From Oscillospiraceae bacterium (lineage in GTDB: Bacteria > Bacillota > Clostridia > Oscillospirales > Oscillospiraceae), in contig CACYHB010000008.1 in NCBI GenBank assembly GCA_902774015.1, positions 51,780 through 115,779 on the forward strand: a stretch of DNA of 64,000 bases, written 5' to 3'. Each line of letters starts with the position of its first letter. Position 1 is the first letter of the stretch. Shown in pieces: positions 16,435 to 23,776 of the stretch. A model generated the notes under the pieces. It saw only the letters and a program-made list of their open reading frames with translations, was not told the DNA's origin and searched no databases. The translations under genes and the position numbers were made by a program.

Positions 16435-18345
16435 ATGGGCTTTGAGTATTTGACTAACGTACCGCTGGAACAGGCGAAGAAGGAATACCTTCTGACGCTG
16501 CAGGACAAGGGTTTCGGCACGCAGTTTGAAACCGTCTCCGTGCAGGAGTCATACGGGCGCATCACGTCCCGCGCGGTCTACGCTAGGATCAACGCGCCGC
16601 ATTACGCGGCCAGCGCCATGGACGGCGTGGCTCTGCGCGCAAGGGACAGCTTCGGCGCCACCGAGACGACGCCCGTCACCCTGCGGGAGGATCAATTTGT
16701 CGTGGTGGACACCGGCGATGCGATCCCGGAGGGCTGCGACGCGGTCATCATGGTGGAGGACATCGTCAAAAACGACGACGGCAGCATCACGATCCACGCG
16801 GCTGCCGCGCCCTGGCAGCATATCCGCCAGATCGGCGAGGATATCTGCGCTGGGGAGATGATCCTGCCCAGCTTCATGGAGATCACCCCCGCCGCCATCG
16901 GCGCCATGATCGCGGGCGGCGTGCTGGAGGTTGAGGTCATTCGCCGCCCGGTGGTGGGCATCATCCCCACCGGCGACGAGATCATCCCGCCCTGCGCCGA
17001 TCCCAAACCGGGCGACATTCTGGAATTCAATTCCTCCATCTTTTCCGCCATGCTGAAGGACTGGGGCGCGGAGCCCAAAACCTATCCCATCGTGCCGGAT
17101 CGCTTTGACGCCATTCGGGATATGGTCGCGAAAGCGGCTGACGAGTGCGACATGGTGATCCTCAACGCCGGCTCCTCCGCCGGGCGGGACGACTATTCCA
17201 CCGCCGCCGTGCGGGAGATCGGCGAGGTGCTTTATCACGGCGTTGCCATCAAGCCCGGCAAGCCCGCGATCCTGGGCTTTCGCGGAGCCAAGCCCATTCT
17301 GGGCGTCCCGGGCTATCCGGTGTCCGGCATCATCGTGATCGAGGAATTCCTGCAGCCGCTGATCGACGCATGGTACGGCAGGGAGAACGACAAGGGCAGC
17401 CGTACACGGGCAAAGCTCACGCGGCAGGTGGTCTCTGGGCTCAAGTACCAGGAATTTGTGCGGCTGCGCATGGGCTATGTTGGAAATACCCTGATGGCCT
17501 CCCCCCTGCCTAGGGGCAGCGGCGTGGTCTCCTCCTTCATGAAAGCGGACGGCATGCTGGAGGTGCCGCAGGGCACCGAGGGATATGCGTCGGGCGAAGA
17601 AGTACGTGTTCGGCTGCTCAAGGACAAGGGACAATTGAAGAATACGCTGGTCGTCATCGGCAGCCATGATCCGCTGCTGGATGAGTTGACGGATCTGATT
17701 CACCGGGAGGATCACGGCATCTTTCTTTCCTCCGCTCACGTAGGATCCATGGGAGGCATCATGGCGATCCGACGGGGTGAGGCGCACGCGGCTGGCATCC
17801 ATCTGCTGGACACGGAGACGGGAGAATATAACCGCAAGTATATCCGAAAGTATTTCCCTCACGGCGGCGTGTATCTGGTGCGCTGCGTGGGGCGTCAGCA
17901 GGGATTGATGCTGCAGAAGGGGAATCCCCTCGGGATCAAGCGCTTTGCAGACATTTCCAAGGAGGGCGTGCGATATGTGAACCGGCAGAAGGGCTCCGGC
18001 ACCCGCATTCTGACGGACTACCTGTGCCAGAAGGAGGGCGTCGATCCCGATCGGGTCTATGGCTATGAGCGCGAGGAAGTGACCCATAACGCCGTGGCCG
18101 TGCAGATCGCTGGCGGCAGCGCGGACGCGGGCATGGGCATTTATTCCGCGGCCAGACTCTATGATCTGGACTTTCTGCCCATCTGCGTGGAGGAATACGA
18201 TCTGCTGATTCCGGAGAGCGTCTGGAACACGGGCCTTGTCAAACAGTTGATCCGCACGCTCAAGAGCAGTGCCTTCCGGGAACGCATCGAGGCTATGGGC
18301 GGCTACACACTGGACCGGCCCGGTGAGATCATCGACGTGTTCTGA
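16435..18345 (+). CDS. MoeA-like domain fused to a PBP-like domain
   Basis: This 636-residue protein joins a MoeA-type domain (residues about 1-400; APHYAASAMDGVALRA, VVDTGDAIPEGCDAVIMVE, GIIPTGDEIIPP, NAGSSAGRDDYS and IKPGKPAILG) to a C-terminal PBP-like domain of about 220 residues (SHDPLLDELTDLIHRE, NRQKGSGTRILTDYLCQ, YEREEVTHNAVAVQIAGGSADAGMG). The second domain is the same kind as in the regulator at 14211. The fusion is known as MoeA/PBP and may bind oxyanion or cofactor to deliver it for insertion. ATG at 16435 follows AAGGAGATTGTA; the frame upstream only covers an interspersed repeat. With the first MoeA it may give separate tungsten and molybdenum insertion. Confidence 0.9.
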   Translation: MGFEYLTNVPLEQAKKEYLLTLQDKGFGTQFETVSVQESYGRITSRAVYARINAPHYAASAMDGVALRARDSFGATETTPVTLREDQFVVVDTGDAIPEGCDAVIMVEDIVKNDDGSITIHAAAAPWQHIRQIGEDICAGEMILPSFMEITPAAIGAMIAGGVLEVEVIRRPVVGIIPTGDEIIPPCADPKPGDILEFNSSIFSAMLKDWGAEPKTYPIVPDRFDAIRDMVAKAADECDMVILNAGSSAGRDDYSTAAVREIGEVLYHGVAIKPGKPAILGFRGAKPILGVPGYPVSGIIVIEEFLQPLIDAWYGRENDKGSRTRAKLTRQVVSGLKYQEFVRLRMGYVGNTLMASPLPRGSGVVSSFMKADGMLEVPQGTEGYASGEEVRVRLLKDKGQLKNTLVVIGSHDPLLDELTDLIHREDHGIFLSSAHVGSMGGIMAIRRGEAHAAGIHLLDTETGEYNRKYIRKYFPHGGVYLVRCVGRQQGLMLQKGNPLGIKRFADISKEGVRYVNRQKGSGTRILTDYLCQKEGVDPDRVYGYEREEVTHNAVAVQIAGGSADAGMGIYSAARLYDLDFLPICVEEYDLLIPESVWNTGLVKQLIRTLKSSAFRERIEAMGGYTLDRPGEIIDVF

Positions 18346-19784
18346 TGTGGGATTTTGATGTTGTCGTCATCGGCGGCGGTCTGCTGGGCTGCTTTACAGC
18401 GCGGAATCTCTGCCGCTGGAAACTGCATATCGCGCTTTTGGAGGCGCGGGAGGATGTCTGTACCGGCATCTCCCGCGCCAATACAGCTATCGTCTACCCC
18501 GGCTATGACCATAAGCCCGGTACGCTGAAGGCGGAAATGACTGTGCGGGCCAACGCCGGTTTTGACGTGCTCTGCCGGGAACTGGACGTCCCCTTTTCCC
18601 GCTGCGGCTCGCTGATGGTGAGCTATGGTGAGAAAGCCGACACGGTGCTGAAAAAGAAGTATGAAAACGGCCTTTCCATGGGCGTGCCCGGGCTGCGGCT
18701 GCTCTCCGGCGAGGAAGCCCGAAAGATGGAGCCTGTTCTTGCGGAAGGTGTCACTTCCGCCCTGTACGCACCCACAGCCGGGACGGTCAACCCTTGGGCG
18801 TTGGGCATTGCCGCCTGTGAAAACGCAGCGGCAAACGGCGCGGAGCTCTGCCTCAATACTCGGGTGTTGGGCATCCGTAAGACGGCAGAGGGCTACCGGA
18901 TCGAGACTGATCGAGAGACCTTCTCCTGCCGCGCCGTGGTCAATTGCGCGGGGCTCGCGGCAGACAGGGTACAGGAACTTCTGTTTCCTACCCCGGTACA
19001 TATCGCCCCGGACGCGGCGGATTATCTGATCCTGGACAAGGCGGCGGAAAACAAACCGACCCGCATCATACAATATGAGCCGGAGGACAGCGGAAAGGGC
19101 TTCAATGCCGTCCCCACGGTGGAGGGGAGCCTCCTGCTGGGCCCTTCGGAGCGAGAGAACGAGACGGATTTTGCCGTGAGCGCGGCGGGGCTGTCCTTCG
19201 TCCGGGAACGAGCCGGGCGTGTTCTGCCCGGTCTCGACTTCAACGATGCGATCCGTTCCTTTGCCGCTGTGCGTCCGAACCCCCAACGGGAGGATGGCGG
19301 CAGCATCGGCAGCTTTGTGATCGAGCATCCCGATCCGGGCTTTTGGAGCCTGATCGGGATCAAGACGCCGGGGCTGACCTGCGCCGACGAGCTTGGACGC
19401 TATGTGGCAGATAAGCTCTCCGCGGAGCTGGGCGCGGAGGAAAACCCGGCCTTCGCCCCCCACCGTCCGGGGATCCGCAGAGTCCGGGATCTGCCGTTTT
19501 CCCAGCGCGCGGCGCTGGTGCGGGAGAACCCCGACTATGGCGAGATCCTCTGTCATTGTGAAGACGTCTCAAAGGCGGAGATCCGCGAGGCGATCCGGCG
19601 CGGCGCGGTCAGCGTGGACGGCGTCAAGCGCCGTGCCGGCGCCGGCATGGGACGCTGCCAGGGCAGCCGCTGTGAACGCGCCGTCATGGAGCTTCTGGCG
19701 GAGGAACTGGGCGTTCCCGTCACCGCTGTCCGGAAAGATGGTCCGGGCTCGGAGATCCTGGAGGGCAGCCATGGAAAGGACTGA
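18345..19784 (+). CDS. GlpA/LhgO-type FAD oxidoreductase with BFD-like [2Fe-2S] domain
   Basis: The 479-residue flavoprotein begins with the dinucleotide fold DFDVVVIGGGLLGCFTARNL and has a DAO-type FAD domain (GTVNPWALGIAACENAAANGA; VNCAGLAAD). From about residue 400 a bacterioferritin-associated-ferredoxin-like domain holds four cysteines in CHCED and CQGSRC, which would bind a [2Fe-2S] cluster. This is the anaerobic GlpA-like design that usually works with a second flavoprotein and a DUF1667 protein. The second flavoprotein follows and overlaps by 14 bases; DUF1667 is not seen. Its ATG overlaps the previous TGA by one base. It could link the AOR or a hydroxy-acid oxidation to a carrier; substrate unknown. 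Confidence 0.85.
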   Translation: MWDFDVVVIGGGLLGCFTARNLCRWKLHIALLEAREDVCTGISRANTAIVYPGYDHKPGTLKAEMTVRANAGFDVLCRELDVPFSRCGSLMVSYGEKADTVLKKKYENGLSMGVPGLRLLSGEEARKMEPVLAEGVTSALYAPTAGTVNPWALGIAACENAAANGAELCLNTRVLGIRKTAEGYRIETDRETFSCRAVVNCAGLAADRVQELLFPTPVHIAPDAADYLILDKAAENKPTRIIQYEPEDSGKGFNAVPTVEGSLLLGPSERENETDFAVSAAGLSFVRERAGRVLPGLDFNDAIRSFAAVRPNPQREDGGSIGSFVIEHPDPGFWSLIGIKTPGLTCADELGRYVADKLSAELGAEENPAFAPHRPGIRRVRDLPFSQRAALVRENPDYGEILCHCEDVSKAEIREAIRRGAVSVDGVKRRAGAGMGRCQGSRCERAVMELLAEELGVPVTAVRKDGPGSEILEGSHGKD

Positions 19785-20667
19785 GCTTCTGATCATCGGC
19801 GCGGGGGCCGCAGGGATCTCCGCCGCCTCGGCCGCGTGGGACGCCGGCTGCCGGGATATCATACTGACCGACCGCCTGCCGTACCCGGGCGGCGTTCTCC
19901 CGCAATGCCTCCACGAGGGCTTCGGCCTGGCCGCCTATGGGAGCGAGCTGACCGGCCCTGCCTATGCGGCGAGGCTGGCGGAGCGTCTCGCGCAGACAGG
20001 CGTGCGCTTTCTGCCGGGACGGGAAGTGCTGGCCGTGACAAAAGAAAAGACCGCTGTCCTGTCCGGCAGCGGCGGGTTGGAAGAGATCCGTTTTGAGAGG
20101 CTGATCCTGGCGACGGGAAGCCGGGAGCGTACAGTCGGCTCCCTCGCCCTTGCGGGGACGCGCCCGGCCGGTGTGTTTACGGCCGGGCAGGCGCAGGAAA
20201 TGATCAATCTCCATCATTGGCAGCTGGGCGATCGCATCGTGATCCTGGGCAGCGGCGATCTGGGGATGATTCTGGCCCGGCGCTTCACCCTGGAGGGGAA
20301 GCAGGTGCTGGCTGTGCTGGAGCAGGAAGCGCATTTCGGCGGCCTGGCCAGAAATTATCACCGCTGCATCGAGGCGCATCACATCCCGATCCGCTATCGC
20401 TGCACGGTCCGGGAAATCCATGGTATGCCCCGCATCACGGGTGTGACGGTCGAGGATCTTGACAGCGGCGAACGGGAGCTTCTCTCCTGCGACACGCTCA
20501 TCACCGCCGTCGGCCTCGTCCCGGAGCGGGAGCTGATCCACGGCCTGGAGGAAGCACCCTGGCTCTCCCTTGCCGGAAACTGCAGCAGGGTGCATGATCT
20601 TGCCGACTCCGCGGCCGCGGAAGGCGCGAAGATTGGCGGGCAGGTCGGGAGACAACTTATAAAATGA
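19771..20667 (+). CDS. NAD(P)/FAD-dependent oxidoreductase, partner of the GlpA-like protein
   Basis: The real start is ATG 19771, preceded by GGAGGGCAG and followed by MERTELLIIGAGAAGISAA; the longer open frame back to 19393 is a shadow of the previous gene. The 298-residue protein has an N-terminal FAD fold, the LILATGSRERTVGS block and a second nucleotide fold VILGSGDLGMILARRFTLEG. It lacks a redox CxxC. In known two-flavin dehydrogenases (GlpAB-like or HcnBC-like) this subunit binds the second flavin. It sits just before the mop gene's own promoter, so it ends the operon that began at 14211. Confidence 0.83.
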   Translation: MERTELLIIGAGAAGISAASAAWDAGCRDIILTDRLPYPGGVLPQCLHEGFGLAAYGSELTGPAYAARLAERLAQTGVRFLPGREVLAVTKEKTAVLSGSGGLEEIRFERLILATGSRERTVGSLALAGTRPAGVFTAGQAQEMINLHHWQLGDRIVILGSGDLGMILARRFTLEGKQVLAVLEQEAHFGGLARNYHRCIEAHHIPIRYRCTVREIHGMPRITGVTVEDLDSGERELLSCDTLITAVGLVPERELIHGLEEAPWLSLAGNCSRVHDLADSAAAEGAKIGGQVGRQLIK

Positions 20668-20697
20668 TTTCATATCTTTTCGGCTTGTTTCGCACAA
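20656..20697. promoter_or_regulatory. Tungsten-regulon motif, site B
   Basis: Read on the minus strand the site is TTGTGCGAAAC, 10 bases, then GATATGAAA, the same arrangement as site A2. GAAA units stand 10 and 20 bases apart. It ends 15 bases before the -35 of the mop promoter and overlaps the end of the upstream flavoprotein gene. Confidence 0.55.
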
Positions 20698-20712
20698 TCT
20701 TTTCCGCCCCGC

Positions 20713-20741
20713 TTGCACCGTGAGAGCGCCCGCGTTAGAAT
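20713..20741 (+). promoter_or_regulatory. Promoter of mop
   Basis: TTGCAC (20713-20718) and TAGAAT (20736-20741) are 17 bases apart, about 38 bases before the mop ATG, so mop has its own transcription besides any read-through. Confidence 0.8.
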
Positions 20742-20779
20742 ACGCGCATTGAATATGCACAGAAAGGAGAAACCTGTAC

Positions 20780-20992
20780 ATGAAGCTCAGTGCAAGAAAT
20801 CAGCTCAAGGGAACCGTCATGGAGATCCAGGACGGCGCTGTCAACGGCATCGTCAAGATTGATCTCGGCAATGGCAATATCATCAGTTCGGTCATCACCA
20901 TGTCCTCGATCCGCGAACTCGGTCTCAAGGTCGGCGATACAGCCTATGCGGTCATCAAGGCCAGCAACGTGATGATCGGTGTGGACGACTGA
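20780..20992 (+). CDS. mop: Molbindin (Mop-domain molybdate/tungstate-binding protein)
   Basis: The 70-residue protein is a single Mop/TOBE domain: KLSARNQLKGTVMEIQDGAVNGIVKIDLGNGN and the closing VGDTAYAVIKASNVMIGVDD match molbindin. Such proteins form hexamers that hold several oxyanions and buffer molybdate or tungstate in the cell. AGAAAGGAG precedes the ATG. It has its own promoter next to a copy of the shared motif, so it should follow metal supply together with the AOR and tup genes. Confidence 0.93.
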   Translation: MKLSARNQLKGTVMEIQDGAVNGIVKIDLGNGNIISSVITMSSIRELGLKVGDTAYAVIKASNVMIGVDD

Positions 20993-21010
20993 TCACCAAG
21001 ACGATAGAGC

Positions 21011-21058
21011 AAAAAAACACCGCGACGGCCCGCATATTGCGGACCGCCGCGGTGTTTT
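21011..21058. terminator. Bidirectional terminator between mop and the AOR2 operon
   Basis: A long stem pairs AACACCGCG with CGCGGTGTT and continues with CGGCC-type pairs toward a GCATATTGC tip. A-runs lie before it and TTTTAT after it, so it serves both mop (plus) and the small gene at 21057 (minus), whose stop codon overlaps its edge. Confidence 0.85.
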
Positions 21059-21308
21059 ATCCGCCCAGGGTGAGAAAACGGATCATGAATTGCCGGCGGA
21101 AGCATGCGACCGCTTCCTCCTCGCCGGAGAAGGTCACAAGCGTGCGGGGAAAGGCGTAACTGCCGACCTTGCTCTCCTCCTGCATCTGGAGGCAGATCTC
21201 ACAGCCGCCGACTTGATAGCGCGTTTGGGAGATCCGCCGCGCCCCGTCAAGGCCCTGCAGGTATTCCTCGATCCGCGCCATGGACAGCGCCCAGTTTTCC
21301 TGTATCAT
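21057..21308 (-). CDS. Small unknown protein of the AOR2 operon, C-terminal GG
   Basis: This 83-residue protein is not recognised. GCAGGAGG lies eight bases before its ATG, and it follows the second moaD-like gene by 4 bases, so it is a real, co-translated gene. It has a CEIC pair (residues about 36-39), a third cysteine in the second half, and ends FLTLGG. The terminal double glycine is like that of a sulfur carrier, but the rest does not read as a clear beta-grasp fold. It may serve AOR2 maturation or the MoaD-like protein; this is inference from place only. Confidence 0.6.
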   Translation of the reverse strand: MIQENWALSMARIEEYLQGLDGARRISQTRYQVGGCEICLQMQEESKVGSYAFPRTLVTFSGEEEAVACFRRQFMIRFLTLGG

Positions 21309-21312
21309 CGCG

Positions 21313-21567
21313 TCAGCCTCCTGCCGCCGCCGTGAAAAAGTACACCACGTCCCCGTCCCGGAGCTTTGCCCGGGGGCCGGCCTGGACGCTGTTGACCGCC
21401 ACCAGACAAGCGCGGAAGTCTTTTTCCGTCACGGCAAAGTCCGGCCTTTGCCTCCGGATCTCCCGGCAGACGAGCGGGATCAGTTCACGGACGCTCCCGG
21501 CCTCCAGGTGCAGCTCCTTCACGCCGGATTCCAGACGCAGCGTTCCGAACAGCCTGACCGTCACCAT
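21313..21567 (-). CDS. MoaD/ThiS-family sulfur carrier 2
   Basis: The 84-residue protein starts MVTVRLFGTLRLESGV and ends KLRDGDVVYFFTAAAGG, the beta-grasp pattern with the carrier double glycine. Its ATG overlaps the AOR2 stop by one base (TGATG). No second ThiF-like gene is present, so it probably shares the enzyme at 11135. Having one MoaD per AOR suggests either dedicated carriers or simple operon duplication; the two are only weakly alike. Confidence 0.88.
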   Translation of the reverse strand: MVTVRLFGTLRLESGVKELHLEAGSVRELIPLVCREIRRQRPDFAVTEKDFRACLVAVNSVQAGPRAKLRDGDVVYFFTAAAGG

Positions 21568-23486
21568 CAGCGGATCCCCAGACGGCGCAGCTTCTTTTCC
21601 GAGGGCAGGCCGTTCTTTTCCCAGCCCCGTGCGCGGTAATAGGTCTTCTTCATCTGCTCCAGCGGCACTCTGGTGTTTGGCCTTTTGGGGTCCTGCGGCA
21701 TGTCAGTCAGGCGCTTGGGCAGCTTGTCGTTTTCCGCGCTGACTCCGAAGCGGGCGTTCACCGCGCGCTCCACGTTATAGCTGCGCTCACCGCAGCGGAT
21801 GAATTTACCGATGTTCATCTTCATGCCCGTGGTGTAGCTGAGCTCACAGGGATAAGGCAGCAGCGGGAGATTGAAGCAGGCGATTTCCGGCAGCTTGTTC
21901 AGCACGCGCACGGCCGGACCCAGGTACGGGATCACAGCGTTGACGGTCTTTGCCAGCGCCCCGTTGGGATTTTTCAGCAGGAAGGCGGGAAAGACGCCGT
22001 AGGAGGTAAAGAGACACTGCCCGCCCATAGAGATGGCCTCCATCAGATCCTGCATGACCATGCACAGATCCGCCTTGCCCCGGGGCGTCTGGCCGTTGAC
22101 GTTCAGACCCAGACCCTCCAGTACCACCAGATAGCCGCCGTTTAAGTGGCAGCCGCCCCGGTTGGCCACCGCGTAGCCCAGCCCCTGGCCCACGGCGCGC
22201 CGCGGCTCATAGGCGGCCAGCTCCATCCCCTTGGAGTGAATGGCAAACTCCTTGCCGCCGTACTTCTCGCTCAAGCGTTTGCTGCCCTCGGCAAGCTCAT
22301 CCCCGATGCCGCGGCGATGGGCGATATCCTCAAAGACCTGAGACAGGCCTTCCGTCTGCCCGAAAGTGAGTCCTGTTTTCCACAGACCCTTTTCGTTGGC
22401 CTCCATGGCCCAGGCCAGGGTCCCGGCCGTGGAGATGGTGTCCATCCCCAGCTCGTCCAGCTCATAATTCCAGCGACAGATCTGTTCCAGATCGGCGTTT
22501 TCAATATTGCCGCCCAGCAGGCCCAGCGTCTCCAGCTCCGGCCCCTTGACGGGTTTTCCGTCCACCGGCACGCGGCGGGAGCAGCGGATTGGGCAGGACA
22601 GACAGCCGTTGTTGGAAAGGTTCAGTTCCTCGGCTAGCGCCTCACCGCTGACTGCCTCGAAACCCTCAAACTGCCCCTTGGCATAGTTGCGGGTGGACAA
22701 CAGGCCGTGCACCTGCATGGAACTGACAAGTCCGGCCGTACCCAGCTTGGGTAGCTGCTCGCCCGTCAGCGGATGGGAGCGGATCGCCTGCACCCATTTC
22801 TTATGGTGTGCAGCCGCCTTGTCCTTGTCGTAGACGCTGGGGATCGTGTCGCCCGCGGCGGTGATGGCCTTGAGATTTTTGCTGCCGAATACCGCGCCCA
22901 TACCGGCCCGACCCGCTGCCCGCTCGCCGCTCATCACGGAGGCATAGCGCACCAGATTTTCCCCGGCCGGGCCGATGGCGACCATGCCGCAGCGCACGCT
23001 TCTGCCGTGAGCGGCATCCAACGCTTTTTGCAGGGCCTTCTGGGTTTCAGAGACCTTCATACCCCAGAGTTCGGCTGCGTCATGGAAGCGGAATTCTCCG
23101 TTTTCGATCTCCACCCATGTTGGCTTTTCGCATTTGCCCCGAATGATAAGCGCGTCCAGCCCTGCCTTTTTCAGATAGTGGCCGAAGTTTCCCCCGCAGT
23201 TGGAGGAGGAAGTGATCCCCGTCAGCGGGGAGAGGGAGGAGACGTCAAAGCGGTTTGAGGATGGCGCGCCTGTGCCGGTCAGCGGCCCCGTAGCAATCAC
23301 AATCAGGTTTTCGGGATCGAAGGCCTTCTCCTTCCCGCTCAGATTGTCATAGAGGATTTTGGAGGCCATGGCCTTGCCGCCGATATATTTCTCCCGGTCC
23401 AGGTCGGTCCAGATGTAGTTTTCGGCCTTTCGCTCACTCACATCCAGTAAAACGACCTTCCCCATGTAGCCGCAGTAGTTTGTCAT
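21567..23486 (-). CDS. aor: Tungsten-containing aldehyde ferredoxin oxidoreductase (AOR) 2
   Basis: The 639-residue AOR is clearly diverged from AOR1. It shows KYIGGKAMASKILYDNL, the GPLTGTGAPSSNRFDVSSLSP block and the cluster cysteines C295, C298 and C302 (CLSCPIRC), with a later candidate fourth cysteine in SMGGQCLFTSYG. GERAAGRAGMGAVFGSKNLKAI is the matching AOR block. ATG 23486 is chosen because GGGAG lies 8 bases upstream; a frame from 23507 lacks this. It heads AOR2-moaD2-small protein and is divergent from tupA with a shared motif between them. Two AORs suggest two acid/aldehyde substrates. Confidence 0.93.
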   Translation of the reverse strand: MTNYCGYMGKVVLLDVSERKAENYIWTDLDREKYIGGKAMASKILYDNLSGKEKAFDPENLIVIATGPLTGTGAPSSNRFDVSSLSPLTGITSSSNCGGNFGHYLKKAGLDALIIRGKCEKPTWVEIENGEFRFHDAAELWGMKVSETQKALQKALDAAHGRSVRCGMVAIGPAGENLVRYASVMSGERAAGRAGMGAVFGSKNLKAITAAGDTIPSVYDKDKAAAHHKKWVQAIRSHPLTGEQLPKLGTAGLVSSMQVHGLLSTRNYAKGQFEGFEAVSGEALAEELNLSNNGCLSCPIRCSRRVPVDGKPVKGPELETLGLLGGNIENADLEQICRWNYELDELGMDTISTAGTLAWAMEANEKGLWKTGLTFGQTEGLSQVFEDIAHRRGIGDELAEGSKRLSEKYGGKEFAIHSKGMELAAYEPRRAVGQGLGYAVANRGGCHLNGGYLVVLEGLGLNVNGQTPRGKADLCMVMQDLMEAISMGGQCLFTSYGVFPAFLLKNPNGALAKTVNAVIPYLGPAVRVLNKLPEIACFNLPLLPYPCELSYTTGMKMNIGKFIRCGERSYNVERAVNARFGVSAENDKLPKRLTDMPQDPKRPNTRVPLEQMKKTYYRARGWEKNGLPSEKKLRRLGIR

Positions 23487-23525
23487 GCAAATCACTCCCA
23501 ACCGCATTCAGATTCATCTGCTTCT

Positions 23526-23554
23526 ATCATATATCAAAAGCGTAGGATTGAAAA
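23526..23554 (-). promoter_or_regulatory. Promoter of the AOR2 operon
   Basis: On the minus strand TTTTCA (23554-23549) and TATGAT (23531-23526) are 17 bases apart, about 40 bases before the AOR2 ATG. Confidence 0.6.
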
Positions 23555-23564
23555 GCGGAAAATT

Positions 23565-23592
23565 CTATATGCAGTTTCGTGCGATTTCACAT
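23565..23592. promoter_or_regulatory. Tungsten-regulon motif, site C
   Basis: On the minus strand GTGAAAT and ACGAAAC stand 10 bases apart and run into TGCATATA. The 13-base piece GAAACTGCATATA is identical to part of site A2. The site lies between the divergent promoters of AOR2 (10 bases away) and tupA (30 bases away). Confidence 0.6.
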
Positions 23593-23621
23593 TGTTTGGT
23601 ACAAAAGCTACTGAAATTTGA

Positions 23622-23650
23622 TTGAAATGCCCGACAACAGATGCTACACT
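23622..23650 (+). promoter_or_regulatory. Promoter of tupABC
   Basis: TTGAAA (23622-23627) and TACACT (23645-23650) are 17 bases apart. The leader to the tupA ATG is about 120 bases. Confidence 0.7.
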
Positions 23651-23776
23651 ACAGACAAGTTGATACGCTTATTGGATAAGCGGTGGACGAGCCTCTTTCC
23701 TTGAGCAGAACCGGTACAGCACAGCTGTGCCTGTTTTGTTCTGGAAAGGGGATATTTTTTTAGGAGGAAAACCGAA

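Noticed and set aside
16549-18087. Long open frame on the minus strand over the MoeA-PBP gene (512 codons)
   Set aside because: It is an antisense shadow rich in His, Arg and Asp, with no family resemblance.
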